Both the position numbers and the translations under genes were made by a program. Below, one piece after another: positions 23,137 to 35,541 of a DNA stretch of 64,000 nt. Below the pieces are notes generated by a model. It was not told where the DNA came from. It was given only the letters and a program-made list of their open reading frames with translations, and did not search any database. The DNA lies in NCBI GenBank assembly GCA_963678675.1, contig OY783191.1, forward strand, positions 10,227,995 to 10,291,994, read 5' to 3'. This stretch comes from Xiphydria camelus (Eukaryota; Arthropoda; Insecta; Hymenoptera; Xiphydriidae). Position 1 is the stretch's first letter. Each line of letters begins with the position of its first letter.

Positions 23137-25883
23137 TCAATGTAATCCTAAAAATCGTAGAGACTACTGGTTATTACTTTAGAAAAAGTATTCACGAGAT
23201 CCGGTCGCTTCATGGCGTAATTATAAATAGATAAATAAACGCAGGCCTCACAACATTCCTAAACCTTGTTATGGGGGAAAAAGGGTATATTGAAAGTAAT
23301 AAAGTATTATAATAATTTGTTTCATTCACCAAACAACATAAAATACGTATATTTCGTATACGAACAAATTTAAAGTTAAAAATACCTTATGTAAATAAAT
23401 TCTTGGATAAATCAGATAATATTGAAGTGTTACATGAAGTATTAGTTGTTTGGATAATTTTCACCTCGTAAAAATGACCTACTACTTCATAATTAAGACA
23501 TACGCTCAATATTAAACACGAACACAGTCTTCTAGTATATATCATTAAAATATTGACTGTTATCTTGAAATAGTTGTAAAGCACATTTCGCAATCATTAT
23601 TTGTTATTCACCAAAGAACATCATCTATTCGGTATATAATCAAAAAAACAATGCATTACCGACGTGACGCCTATATCCGGGACAAGATATAAATCATTTT
23701 TTCACTAGTTTCAAACTAATTCTAATCTTACTATGTTCCATTTTTCAATCGTTTCCGTTAAGATAAATATATTAATACTGAGTTGGCCATTCAAATGATT
23801 TAAGTCAGCAAAGTAAAACAACATTCATAATCGAATTTGCACTTGGGGACACGTTACCGACGTGACGAATCATATAATTTAGGCTCTGCCGCTTCCATGT
23901 AAGTAATGGTACGAATTTGGAATATGTTTCGCTATGTTTATAACATACATGCCTAAAAATAATGAAATCAAACGAAGCAAATTGAATATGCTTTTGATAC
24001 TATCAAATTGCATATTTCTAAGGTGTACGTAATATTACAGTTGAATGAACAGCTCTACGGTAAAGGAAAAAAAAGTAATAGAGAAGACAAATATAATTCA
24101 TATGTTAATGATAGCAAATCCAAAAGGCGATACCTTTTAAATATTAATAATCTCCTGGAGGATTATTAAATATTGAAAATTGTCTCATAATTTGGCAAGT
24201 AGGGCGATTCTCTATAAGGAATTAGTTAATTGATGTGTAGTTCAAATTTATCTACCATCCGCAGTCTTTCAGCAGGATTAGAAAATAATCATGCAATCGT
24301 ATTGCAGTTTGGTAGAGAAGTATTCGCAACAAAGAGCCAGCCCAAAAGTCGACTTTTTCAAGCAGAAACGTCACGAAAAAGAGATAGCGATATTCGACGG
24401 ATTCAATTATTATCATTAGAATGGTTCCTTTGATATTCGTCACGCTGAACAGATATCTATGCAAGATTTATTTATTTCTTCGTAATGATCTTGCTTGAGA
24501 GACTGCTGTTCATATGTCTTCCCATCAAACTGCAATATGATTACGCAGTTATTTACCGATCCTGAGCGAAACCTGCTGACTGAAAACAAAGAATAAATTG
24601 CGCATTCGTAAACTAATTTGGTCACGAAGAATTACACTGTGCATACCAATTCATCGAGAGAAATACGGGATATCCTATACATTATAAAGGTGACAAAATA
24701 AATCCACAATTTGGTTATTCTTGTTTTAAAAGTAATTCCAATTTTCTACCGCATATACTCTGATAACAACTTGAAATATGATGAAAAATCCTTATACGCG
24801 TGCCTCCTCATTTATGATTTGATTTGCACTCATGTTACGAGTTTGTAAAATTTGATAGAGAATATTATTGTCTTATCGCAAGCAATTTCTGCAAACTCAT
24901 GATTGCAATGCAAACTAACTAGCAAATGAGCTCAAGCGGAAAATTTTTATTCAGGCATAATGTATTTCTAGGACTTTTAAAGAAAAAATAGAGTAATGAA
25001 ACTATTTTGCCACTATTGAGACTATATAAAGGGCATGTATAGTTTAGTAATTGCACAATCATCAAGTATCTCTCAATAGTAATCTATCATTAGTAATGTT
25101 TTTAAAATATAAGGAAAAGTGATACGTATAAATAGTTTCAGTTTCTATTGAGTATTATATTAAGTATTTTGGAAGAATTCATAATGAAAATAATTTCATA
25201 ACGTATAGACCAGCTCCCAGAGAAACGAAGAATGATTTATTTCCTGGCAAACTGGTTTATGTGATGAAAAATTCGTTTAGGTACCTACACGTTTTTAATG
25301 ATTTTTTAAATACCAATCAATTCGCAGTAAGAAAATAATAAAATATATACAAAAAAGGGCATAATTTTTCACTTTTCGTGCTATAATAGCGATTTAAAGT
25401 GAATAAGATCAGAAATCACTTGAAACTGTCTAATTTTGATGTGCCTTGTAAATCATTTTCGACGCATCGGATGAGGAAAATGCATAAAGATATTACTAAA
25501 ATTAAATTTTGTGATGGAAAAAATGTGACCATCGCAAGCTCTGCACAATTAATATAATCGAAAATATGAAATCCTGATGTAGGGTTATCGGAAAATATTT
25601 GCAGATAAGTGAGTATGTAGATACAGATATTAGCTTTACAGAACTATTTAAACTCTTATTTCAAAGCATGACATGTCTTTTTGTTAGCAAATATAACTGC
25701 GAGTTACAAGCTAAGAAATGAATATCCATAAGAATAATGATTTCAGACTTTCTTCACCACTTATTTCATAGATATTGATTTTGAACTTATAAGTCACAGT
25801 TATACTTGCTTACAAAGGAGCATTTCTTGCTCCGAAATAAGGGTTTCAATAGTTTTTTCTAGTTAATGTTTGTATCTACTTAT

Positions 25884-25938
25884 TGTGTGTGTGTGTGTGC
25901 GTGTGTGTGTGTGTGCGTGTGTGTGTGTGTGTGTGTGA
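25884..25938. repeat. (GT)n microsatellite
   Basis: About 27 GT dinucleotides are interrupted twice by GC. A potential length-variable marker. Confidence 0.97.
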
Positions 25939-26282
25939 TTGATCTGTAAATATTTCTCAGAAATCCTACTACAAAGTCTAATTCTAATTCTCATCCGAGA
26001 TAATGAAAATGATTTACGAGGCATAAAATAAGGAATTTTTGTCTAATATCACACCTTTTCATTTAAAATTTAAACTGCTATATGTCTCAAACTATTTATC
26101 ATAGAAAGCTCTATGTAACGTCATTTTATGTATGATAAAATAGAGAAAATAAAAGTCCTTTAGGATTCTAGTCAATTTCTCTACAATTTCATAAATATAG
26201 TAGGAAAAGTGAAGAATAATGCGTTTTGAGTTTTGTTATCTTCTGCTCTAAATTCATATTGGTGCAAATTTTAAATCCTTAA

Positions 26283-26363
26283 CACGTTCGATGCCGACCA
26301 CACACCATTTGCGTGATGAGAGTATTTGCCGAGAGGCCTATCACTACACCAGCAGTGAACGTG
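26283..26363. mobile_element. Very short TTAA-flanked MITE, 81 bp
   Basis: CACGTTC at the left and GAACGTG at the right lie between TTAA copies at 26279-26282 and 26364-26367. The interior is GC-richer than the surroundings. It is small enough to be a solo-like deletion derivative. Confidence 0.6.
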
Positions 26364-27890
26364 TTAAGCTCCTAATATCCTTAAGTTTTTCAATTTTATA
26401 AATCATTTGTTAAAAATTAAGTCATTTTCAGTTTGATTTCATGTCCTTGGGATTTGGCCTGAGAGGTGCCAACAGAATTTTAAAATCATTTGGTGAATAT
26501 CATCATCACATGAGTGAAATAAGTAGAAATAAGAATGTCAAATAAAATTTGAACAGAAGTGGTAAATATAACAAGTATAGCTGTTTTTTCTTAAATAATG
26601 AAACACTTCTAATGGCGATTGATTCGTAGAACATTTTCAAGACTATTCAAAAGAGACATAGAGAGGAGATGTTCAGTTTCTCCTACATTTAGACATAAAA
26701 TAATGCACTGGAAGGTCAAAATAAAACACAGTACACATACACAATGCATACAATATTTCACATGACAAAAAGAAAGAAATGAGGGAAACATAACAAAAGT
26801 AGCTGTTTTCTCTTGAGCAATGAAGCGTTTCTAATGGGAATCCGTTTTGTACGACATTTATAGTTATTGAGATATAGAGCAAACATTTAGCTTCTCATGT
26901 TTAGCCATAAAAATAATGCGTTAAAAAATTTAAATAAAATACAGCACGTGCACGACATGTATTATATTTCTCGTGGGGCCAGAAAAAAACTGCCCGAATA
27001 TTCAAGAACGACGTACCAAAGCACTTGCTCATTTTTGACATATACATAAATACTTCCACTATTTTAACGAGGACGAAAAACGAGAGTTCGGATCTGAACG
27101 AATGAGCATTTTATAGATGAAGAGCCATTTTGTATATATTTAAACTGAAGCTTTTGTTCTTTCCTAAAGGCAGCATGAGTAGCAGAAGACGTTTACTTAT
27201 AAAATTGGCAGGTAGATATAACCAAAAACGTATATCTGCACATGATTGATTACCGGTTGATTACTTCGTCGAGGTGTCTAAAAACATAACACCTTCAGAA
27301 AAATGCGTTGAAAAAAGATATGAAGAAACTTTAAGTGATCTCCAATTGAATTTAGTTTCCGTGGAAGTGACTGCTCCCAATCGTTTATTTTTAGGGCACC
27401 GCGAGTCATTCCCTGTTGCAAAATGTATAACATTTGCTATGTTCTAACGCATACATATTCGTTTCTCTTTGCGTCTCAATTGTTATATATCACTATGTAA
27501 CACACTTTCAATCGACTGATTAGTTAACGAACACCACACTTTTTTTTTTACAATTCACACGTAAAACGAAGAATTCTACTACCTTAAACTTCCAAATAAC
27601 ATTACACAGCCATTTTTCTTTAATGCGGATAGTATATTTGGAAAGTGTCATGGAAGGTTCATATGAAAACGATGAAAACAAAGTTGCAATGGGTGCTTTC
27701 CATTTATGACACAAGTAGACACACTTCTATTAGAACCACTAACTGATTGGCAGGCTTCAGCAGAAAGAACCAATGGTTTAATTTCATGACGACTTGTATC
27801 AGTTAAATGGAAAGTACCTATTAAAGGCGCGTTTTCCTAGCGACGCACATTGTACGCCGCGCCAGGCAGAACTTAAGGTAGTACTGACTA

Positions 27891-28180
27891 GGGTGAACAC
27901 ACCGGTTGTCGGACACCTAAGCAGACGATATTTCCAGTTCTCGGACCTCTCGGACGTATCCCTTTCTTCCTCTGTTCAAGGCTAGGGGTTTTCGGACACT
28001 TAAGCAGACGATATTTCCAGTTGTCGGACATATTTCTTTCTTCCTCTGTTCAAGGATACTTTCATATATCTGTTTCATTAAATGTCCGACAACAGGTAAG
28101 TTGTCCGACTAACCGGTGCGTTATCTATTTCATTCTCTATCCGACAACAGGTAGTGTCCGGCTAACCGGTGCTTTCACCC
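27891..28180. mobile_element. TA-flanked MITE with internal duplication, 290 bp
   Basis: The ends are GGGTGAACACACCGGTTGTC and, in reverse complement, GGGTGAAAGCACCGGTTAGC, each flanked by TA. Inside, a unit of about 75 bases (GGACACCTAAGCAGACGATA and GGACACTTAAGCAGACGATA) is duplicated in tandem. The ends resemble the MITE at 16806-17176. Confidence 0.85.
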
Positions 28181-28624
28181 TACGTCTCCACCGCACGCTT
28201 AAAATCGGTTTTGTCTAAACCGACTTTTAGTAAAGTCGCAAGTTGTAAACGCGGAAACAATCAAAGTATTGAAATGAATTCTTCTATGGAACCCTAAAAT
28301 AAACCTTGTACAAGGTACTACCACCTTTTGCACGAAAGATTTCTGAAAGCCCATTGCAGAAAAACTTTATTTCAAACATATTACTCGTCTACTTTTATCA
28401 GCCGAGTAATGCTTCCATCTAGCGTCTTCACTACGTACGGACTGCGGGGTTGTCAGATTTGTCTCCGCCACGAATAGCAGAATATCGTCGGTCTTATCAC
28501 GTAAGGGCGTATCTCACAAGGGGACCCCGGCAGATGTCAAATCGATTTTGTCTTGAAAACTTCTTGGAATAGCGTCGCGCGCGTGTTCCAAGTGTCTTCG
28601 GGATTGGCGTGCGTAATGTTACCA

Positions 28625-28694
28625 ATGCTTCGATAGCGCAACGGTTAAGTTGCCGGGCTGGGAGTCTCGATGTCGCGGGTTCAAGTCTTGTCGG
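28625..28694 (+). ncRNA. tRNA-like SINE module, left copy
   Basis: It carries TAGCGCAACGG (box A-like) and GGGTTCAAGTC (box B-like) at tRNA spacing, followed by a long T-run that would stop polymerase III. The stems do not form a normal cloverleaf, so it is not a working tRNA gene. This type of sequence commonly heads tRNA-derived SINEs. Confidence 0.5.
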
Positions 28695-28905
28695 ATTTTT
28701 TTTTTTATTAACTTTTTTCATTCGATTATACAATCCCTTCTTGTTATAGAAAGTGGTTTACATTATCGAATAAAATAAAAGTTTCAATTGTTTTTATAGT
28801 TTTACGTTATTTTTTCTTCCTCGTTGAGGTGAACCAATATTATTGCCAACCAGGCCGTTTTTCGAAAATGTCAATGAAATTTGCTTTCCCATAACGCTTT
28901 TAAAG

Positions 28906-29013
28906 TGTAAATGTGCGTGTGGCAAAGTTCCATTCGTCAAATGTTCATGGTGTCAAAATACAGTGTGCTTCAAATGTTTTTTCGACAATTATTATCCAAA
29001 AAATCGTGTATAA
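28906..29013 (+). pseudogene. Cys-rich C-terminal tail, possibly piggyBac-type
   Basis: A 35-codon frame ending in TAA encodes a pattern of Cys pairs (CKCACG, then KCSWC, then CFKCF). This resembles the C-terminal zinc-binding domain found in piggyBac transposases. No DDD catalytic region is present next to it. A remnant only; family assignment is tentative. Confidence 0.35.
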
Positions 29014-29231
29014 AATATCCGGCAGCCATAAATTCCCATGACGAAATGTAAGAATAAAAAATGCAACGATGCTTCCAACTGTTCTTTCTAATAATATTGG
29101 TTCACCTCAACGAGGAAGAAAATAACGTAAAACTATGAAAAAAATTGAAACTCTTATTTTATTCGATAATGTAAACCACTTTCTATAACAAGAAAAGGTT
29201 GTAATCGAATGAAAAAAGTTAATAAAAAAAA

Positions 29232-29304
29232 AGTCCCAACAAGAATTGAACCCGCGACATCGAGACCCCCAGCCCGGCAACTTAACCGTTGCGCTATCGA
29301 AGCA
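29232..29304 (-). ncRNA. tRNA-like SINE module, right inverted copy
   Basis: It is the inverted partner of the module at 28625-28694, with box B-like GGGTTCAATTC and the same box A-like TAGCGCAACGG. It is also followed by a T-run on its own strand. The two copies differ at a handful of sites. Confidence 0.5.
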
Positions 29305-29744
29305 TTGGTGACATGACGTACGCCAATCCCGGAGACACTTGGAACGCGCGCGCGACGCGGTATCCCGGTCTAAACGGGAGCGAGCCATGCTCTCGCCACT
29401 GAGGCCGGCGTAAGACCTAACCTAACCGGACCGTGTCCACACTGCATGCATTCGGCAACATCGCTAACCTCGCGTAGCTCCACCCCCTTCTAGCGTTTTG
29501 ACATTACCTCGTCTCACCGCTGCCCCGCAGGAGAAACTAGTGGGCCTGGTATGTCGGCCTCTTAATTTCACGTTGCGATCGTCAATTTGAAAAAGACCCA
29601 CTTCGGACTAAGCAATCGCGCCGATCAGAGTGACGAAGTGAGATAGCTATACTCTGCTCATTTCACATTCCGTTACTGCGACTAAGTATTCGCGTCAGTC
29701 CGAGCAAAGTGATTTTAATACTCTACTCACACGGACACCTAGTA

Positions 29745-29825
29745 GGTGTCACGCGGGAAAAACGCCATCTTACGGTCTAAAAGTAGACTGGAAAAGGCCT
29801 CGAAATGGGCATGAGTGAGGAAAAA
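29745..29825 (-). repeat. Dispersed repeat family R1, short copy
   Basis: On the minus strand this matches the start of the copies at 55770 and 59708 (CCCATTTCGAGGCCTTTTCC ... AGATGGCGTTTTT ... CGCGTGACACC). Three copies in one window indicate a moderately abundant family. Confidence 0.85.
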
Positions 29826-30185
29826 GTTATTTAACGCTGGAATAGTTGAAATGGGAAGCGCGTATTGCAATTAATATACCGTGGGTGATAGGCGATCGGT
29901 GACAAACCTGACATTGTTCGATGTCCACCGAGTCTTCTTTTTACGGATAGGACATGAGTTCGATTCTCTTCGGTTACACCTGTAGAAGATGACATGTTAG
30001 AAAACCGTGAGTCTTCATGAAAATCTTCCAACTTACTCGTTGTCCAGTAATACTTAATATCAGTGGAAGTTGAAGCAACAGTTATTGGCAAAAATTGGAC
30101 ACCGATTTTTAAACACTTGGGGAATCTCGTCGAAGAAACTCGAATCATTATTTCTTATGGCTTCTACACATTATTCATCATGTTT

Positions 30186-30312
30186 TACAAATTAGCGATT
30201 TCGAGGTTAGATGCTTCGATCTCTCGAATTGGCAGCTACCGGGAGATCAGACGTTTGACACTTCGCTCGGCTCGTAAGACCGCTGCGCACTCTCCCGAAG
30301 TCAACTCTAACT
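30186..30312. mobile_element. Half copy of the palindromic MITE family
   Basis: One arm only, from GATTTCGAGGTTAGATGCTT through GACGTTTGACACTTCGC to CAACTCTAACTAT. It corresponds to the right arms of the elements at 19962 and 41915. The partner arm is absent. Confidence 0.75.
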
Positions 30313-30914
30313 ATAATGACTAGAGCACCGACCCAACCACTACCGAAGTCAAATGTCAGGGAAATTTAAAAGTGATGCGTCTGGGATGAGACATACGGTA
30401 TAGAAACCGGACATGTAGTCCAGGCGTCAGAGACTTAAAAAATGAAAATAGAAAAAAAATTGCGACAAAGCTATTTTAAACAAATTTCTTCGTCCTTATG
30501 CAAGTAATGAATATTATAAAAATGGATCCACGAATTACATCCGAAACATGTTTTTTAAACAATTTGAATTGACAAATTTTAGGTTCTTTGAGGAAATCTC
30601 GGAAACTATGTCTTTAATTAAAAAAATGGGTATTAGGAATATTGTTCCTTAGGAAATTTGTAACAAAAAATATTGCTACAGTTTTGCCCCCCGCCCCGTA
30701 TTTCTTGAGTTATGAACTTATTATTTAAGTACTCCACGACTTCGCGCTGGGCATGTTACTATCAAGCGACATTCTTTGAATTTTAAATTGCGCGTGGTAT
30801 TTAAATTTCAATTTTACCGTATTTTAATGAATTTTTGAATAGCATTATATTGGTTTGATAATCCCATTAAAAAATACTTTTACATTTAACAAATAAATTT
30901 GTTGAACAGTTATT

Positions 30915-31843
30915 TTGAACAGTATGAAGCAAACTGTCTCGAAGGAAACACGGTTTGTTTCATCGCGACAGACGGAATTTGACACATCGGTTCATTCCGC
31001 TAATTCCAACGTTTATTTTATGAAACCAGGTAAAGGGAAGACCCCACAAGTATATTGCATAGCTCCAATAGTTCCAAATACCCTTCCTTGCAAACCTACC
31101 TGCTATTCCTACATGCCTTCAGTGGGTGTGGTACAACATCAGCATTTTTTCGCTAGGCAGAAACAAAATTCGTGAAGACCCTAGAGAAATACGACGAACT
31201 AAAGATCATTTTATCACCATTCTTACAGTCAGGCGCTCATCCTGATCATTTGGATCTTGCAGCGCTGAAATTTATTGTTGCATTGTATGGAGGACACGGG
31301 TTGAGAATGTATTTGGAGTTCAGATTTCACTGCTTTGAAAAGGCTACGGTGAAGAACTCGATGAATCTAGCGTCGTTACCACCTACACGTAAAGCTGTTC
31401 GACAGCACCCATTCAGAGTGTATCATCAAGTACAGACTTGGCTAGGAGAGCAATTATCACCTACATGCTAGGGGTGGAAAGAAACATCGAACGGCTTATT
31501 ACCAATAACTACAATGCAACCACCTGCACCTGAAGCACTTTTGAAAATTATTTGCTGTAAATGCACCAAAGGCTGCTCTGGTTATTGCAGTTGTCGCAAG
31601 GTTGGTCTCTACTGCTCCTTGATTTGTAGCCACTGCCAAGGACGCACTTGTTCTAACATTTCTACGGAAATTGACATAGAAGAAGATGTGGATGAATGTG
31701 TGGATATCGACATGGAAAACTTCCTTTCTATCAAACTAGACGAGGAATCTGACGCTGAGGAGGCAACTGAAACGGAAATTCCCGAAGAAGATGCTGATTT
31801 CAACGATTCTCCAGCTAGAAAAAAAATGTCTGATAGTAAATAG
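30915..31843 (+). pseudogene. CXC-domain (tesmin/TSO1-like Cys-rich) protein, broken
   Basis: A frame from 31172 reads through to 31843 except for one TAG at 31469-31471, where relatives have Trp (Gly-Trp-Lys follows). The tail has a Cys-rich block, KIICCKCTKGCSGYCSCRK then CSLICSHCQGRTC, followed by a long acidic C-terminus. A preceding Asn/Ser-rich frame (30915-31175) is offset by a frameshift. Proteins with this LASLPPT ... HPFRVYHQVQTWLG ... CXC layout occur in many copies in insects and cnidarians and appear repeat-associated; their function is unknown to me. Adjacent Harbinger debris supports a mobile origin. Confidence 0.6.
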
Positions 31844-31879
31844 TTAATATACAAATAAGTGATCTTTAAATTAAATCTT

Positions 31880-32900
31880 AATTAAATAAGCACCCTTCAG
31901 CTTCAATGTCTTCTTTAATAAAGCCATGCATTTCTGCAAACTGTGCACGGGTTTTACTCGATAATAATTTCTGTACTTTTCGTCACAAAATTCTTTCCGA
32001 AGGACGAATTCTCCTTGAGTCGTTCTTTTTTTTTAAGTAACCACTTTTTGGCTCATTTTTTTTACGTATACTTGAATAGGCTATCGCTATTTCTTCCTCA
32101 ACAAAATCAGAATCAGATTCCGAGTCTAACAAACTACACAAGTGCGAGTATGCGTACATCATCGAGTATAGGCATCCACTGACTATTCCATTGACTAGAG
32201 CCGGCCATACACGCCATACATGTGACCACATGTACACTCAGGTTTGCCTGTATAAGTGACCTGCGCAGGCAGAACTCTCCGGTGGACCGTAGCGTGTATG
32301 GCCGGCTCTGCGTAGAACTGCGTTTGAGAAGTGAGATTTGCGTTCCATCTTTCGCACTACCCAGGGAACGCAGCTCACTTCACCCACGCACTTCACCTCA
32401 CTCTGCGTCACTGTACGTCACACTGCATCTCAACGTTCGCCCTGCCTAAGGCCGGGCGAACTTTGAGGCGCAGTGTGACGTGAACTACCTGGGTAAATTG
32501 AACTGCGCGTACCCTGGGTTCGCAGTTCTCACTTTTTAAACGCAGTTCTACGCAGACCGTCAGAGTGTCAAGTAGTCAGTGGAATAGTCAGTAGAGTCCT
32601 AAACTATGATGTATACATACTCGTATTTGTCTAATCTGCTAGACTCGGAATCTGATTCTGATTTCGTTGAGGAAGAAGTAGCGATGGCGTATTCACAAGT
32701 TATGTAAAAAAATACGCCAAAAAGTGGTTACTTAAAAAAAAGAAGCACTCATGGAGAATTCGTCCTTCAGAAAGAATTTTGTGATAAGAAGCACACAAAT
32801 TATTATCGAGTAACCCGTGCACAGTTTGCAGAAATTCAAGGCTTTATTAAAGAAGATATAGAAGCTGAAGGCTGCAATGCTTCAAAGCCCATCGGAACTG
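31880..32900. mobile_element. Foldback made from inverted Harbinger transposase fragments
   Basis: 31889-32190 is the inverted copy of about 32575-32875. The pairing continues inward (TGCGTAGAACTGCG, then GTGACGT and CACACTGC motifs) to a centre near 32450-32460. The left arm carries an extra 113-bp MITE. The right arm still reads as the N-terminal part of a PIF/Harbinger transposase. Confidence 0.85.
32197..32309. mobile_element. 113-bp palindromic MITE inside the foldback
   Basis: AGAGCCGGCCATACACG and CGTGTATGGCCGGCTCT are exact inverted ends. It is present only in the left arm of the surrounding foldback, so it inserted after the arm duplication. Confidence 0.85.
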
Positions 32901-32939
32901 AAGGAAAACTAGCCGTATGTTTAATTGACCTTCCATGAT
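32606..32939 (+). pseudogene. PIF/Harbinger transposase, N-terminal fragment
   Basis: An open frame with one internal stop (after about 33 codons) includes an acidic stretch (DSESDSDFVEEEVA) and then NYYRVTRAQFAEIQGFIKED and EGKLAVCL. This is the usual start of Harbinger/ALP1-like transposases, before the DDE core. It ends at a TGA. An inverted, more diverged copy lies at 31889-32190. Confidence 0.65.
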
Positions 32940-33700
32940 ACCTGAGTACGGTACGGTATGCTAAGTAGGCGTATATTCCGCGAGCTGCGACTGTCTGCTA
33001 TCACCGAGCGTGGAATATTCCGCAAGCCCGCACTTTGCGTCATCTCGGCGTCATCTTCCGACATTCCTCCTCCAGCCAATCCAGGGTTCATGGCGTCAAG
33101 AACATGGCATCATTAGAATAAAACAAAACAAATTTAGAAAGGCATTTTTAAATAAAATGAAACATACATATATTTAAATATTTATGGAGCAATGGGGCTG
33201 TATCGATGACACCCCATCAGCATTTCTGGTTCATTCCCTGCAGGTGTACAACCGACCGCGCGTGGTAATAGGGGTGAGTTGGCAATTGACCCTCCGCTTG
33301 ATATGACTCGAGATTAGAAAGGTGGTTAGCTCGCGATGGTACTGAGAGGTAGGAATCGGTATGTACAAATCCGCTTATCGTAATGAGAATTGTGGGAGGC
33401 GACTCATTACGATTCCTCTGTTAATTACTTTTCGAGAACGGTGCAGGACTGCGAACACGTTTGTCGGAACAATAAACAAAAGAAAAATATCAAAACGTAA
33501 TACCCCGGCGCCACCAAAATAATAATATTCAAAAGTCAAATATTCAGAATATACCTAACAACAAACATAAACAATTAACCTACCAACCTCGGAAGCACGT
33601 GCATAGTACGTCGTATGTCAACTTGTCATGCCCTGAGTAGGAGTAGCATTTACACGCTCATGCAAATACACCAACTAAACAAACTAAAGTTCACGAAGGA
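32940..33700. other. Unassigned, moderately GC-rich DNA
   Basis: No coding exon was recognised. A string TGTTCCGACAAACGTG on the minus strand ending at 33471 matches the start of the segment at 18889, and GGTGGCGCCGGGG lies just outside it on the minus strand. This hints at an LTR fragment but is not enough to call one. Confidence 0.3.
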
Positions 33701-34080
33701 AAACTGCGCTACCTCACGCTGCATCCGAACATTCGCTGTTATATATGTCGTAGGCAAATAGTAACTTTAGGTAGATAGTATTTGCCTCGGTAAATAGCGA
33801 AGCCATAAAAGCTATTTGCCTAGGCAAATACTATCTCCCTAAAGTTACTATTTGCCTGCGACATATAGATGTCTGTTGATTACAAAATCTGCGGTGAGTC
33901 GCCCTGCGTCACCTCACTGAACTGCGTCTCAACGTTCGCCCGGCCAGGCTCACGGCGTGCAAAAACTGCGCCACTTCACACTGCGTCCGAACATTCGCTG
34001 CTTTATAAATGGCCACTGGTTACAAAATCTGCGATGAGTCACCCTGCATCATCTCACTGAACTGCGTCTCAACGACGTCA
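33700..34080 (+). repeat. Tandem repeat (about 140 bp unit) split by a hairpin
   Basis: GATTACAAAATCTGCGGTGA (33879) returns as GGTTACAAAATCTGCGATGA (about 34019), and CCGAACATTCGCTG occurs near 33725 and 33988. The apparent spacing of the latter pair is longer by the length of the hairpin at 33741-33867, so the hairpin inserted into an existing array. Confidence 0.75.
33741..33867. mobile_element. 127-bp hairpin element
   Basis: ATATGTCGTAGGCAAATAGT on the left pairs with ACTATTTGCCTGCGACATAT on the right, and the pairing runs through GTAACTTTAGG to a loop around 33800. It is non-coding. Confidence 0.85.
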
Positions 34081-35541
34081 CTCAGTAACAAATCACTCAC
34101 TGGCAGCACAGTAAAGCTCTCGTGCCAACAGGACGTGGTGCCGCTGTGTGACGCTTGGGTGAGTCACGCTTGGCTGTCGGGGGGTGGATAAGATATCCTA
34201 CTACTTCATATGCTGCTGGTAAAAAAGTTTCTAGTAACATTGACGAGATTTTTGCTATATTCTTCTACTACAGATGAGATGGGTATCGCTAATGAAGATG
34301 ACCGCATAAAACTATTCCATTCAGAACATTTCCAACTTAGAGATAAAGGGTTTAGTAGTATGCTCTAAAAAATAGCGTATAATGTGCAAATGGTTCAAAA
34401 ACTTTTAATTTCTAAGAAAACTGGTTATATCTTTTTTCAAAATCAAAGATTCGATTAATTGGGATTCGCAAATTACTAAATATTAATCGTTCTGCACCAT
34501 CTCTGACTAGTTTATGATCACAGAAAATTTATGAAATTCAAAATTTATACAGATAAAAGCCAGTTTATACAGTTTATATCATGTAATAGGGTAGCCGGTG
34601 CCTGTACCGCCCAGCGTACCATTCCGCCCATCTCCATTTCTCGCTATTTTTGCTTAAGGTATCTCCTCTCCAAAATCACTTTCTGTAAATTTATTTGAAA
34701 TTTTAGTCAAATAGAGATTGAGGTATTCTACACCTTCTCTCTAATTTTTTCAGATTTTTTTCAGGTGTAGTTTAATTATTCATGTTTGTTGAAGGACACT
34801 TTTATACGCGTTCCCTATACCCAAGCCGTAAAAATGACACATTTTCACCTTTTTATAGAAAACTGTACTGTAAATATTTTTGAAAAACTAGAGAGATGTA
34901 AAGAAAAAAATTAGAAATTTTGTAACAAAAATAAACAGAAAAGTCATGTTTAATTAAAGAACGATGGGCTTTCAAAGATTCGAAAAACTATTAGGTTTGT
35001 TCCTGCAGGAGTCAGAGACTGTCAGCGGACGTCAGGCGCATGCGCATTAAGATTCTCGCGTTCCAACAAGAAGTACGTGACAGTCACTGATTCCAAATCC
35101 GCTGTTCCAGCAGGAGTCAGACGAGTTTGCTGACGGTCAGAAAAGTTTGCGGATTGTCAGGAAACTTTCAGTCCGACGCATGCGTACTAGCTGCTCATAT
35201 GAATGAGGGCGGGTTTTACAAACACAGTATAAACGCGGTATAGCGCTATACTGAGAATAACCTGTACGCAAGCGTTTTACAAGTATGGTATAAGGCTGGA
35301 GAAATAGTTTAATTCAAAATAACTGTCCTAATTTGTTGTAGGATATTGTGTACACCCTGGTCGAAGTAAAACTGCCACCCCCCCCCTCTATTAATTTGTT
35401 AATTGTTATTTGTACTGTTGAAAAATCGAATCCATTATTTCTGCTATAGATGTTGATGCTAATGTTAGAAATTTGAATGAGTAATTAATATGTAGAGTAC
35501 CTATAATAGAAACATTTTGCAAAAGTAACCAGAAGAAGAAT

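Larger units (their letters stand above)
28574..29362. mobile_element. Foldback element with tRNA-like arms and zinc-ribbon loop
   Basis: Arms of about 270 bases (28574-28851 and 29100-29362) are close inverted copies. Each contains a tRNA-like module followed by a T-run. The unpaired middle (28852-29099) encodes a short Cys-rich tail on the plus strand. TIR ends and target duplication could not be fixed. The outer flanks differ, so the element may be truncated. Confidence 0.7.

Noticed and set aside
28625..28694. Functional tRNA gene
   Set aside because: Boxes A and B are present but acceptor and anticodon stems do not pair properly, and it has an inverted twin in a repeat.
28497..28733. 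Minus-strand frame with LEPATSRLPARQLNRCAIEA
   Set aside because: This phrase arises from translating tRNA-like SINE sequence and is a frequent false protein call.
33230..33620. LTR retrotransposon near 33.4 kb
   Set aside because: Only a shared 15-base start and a GGTGGCGCC-like string support it. No paired LTR, TSD or gag/pol was found.
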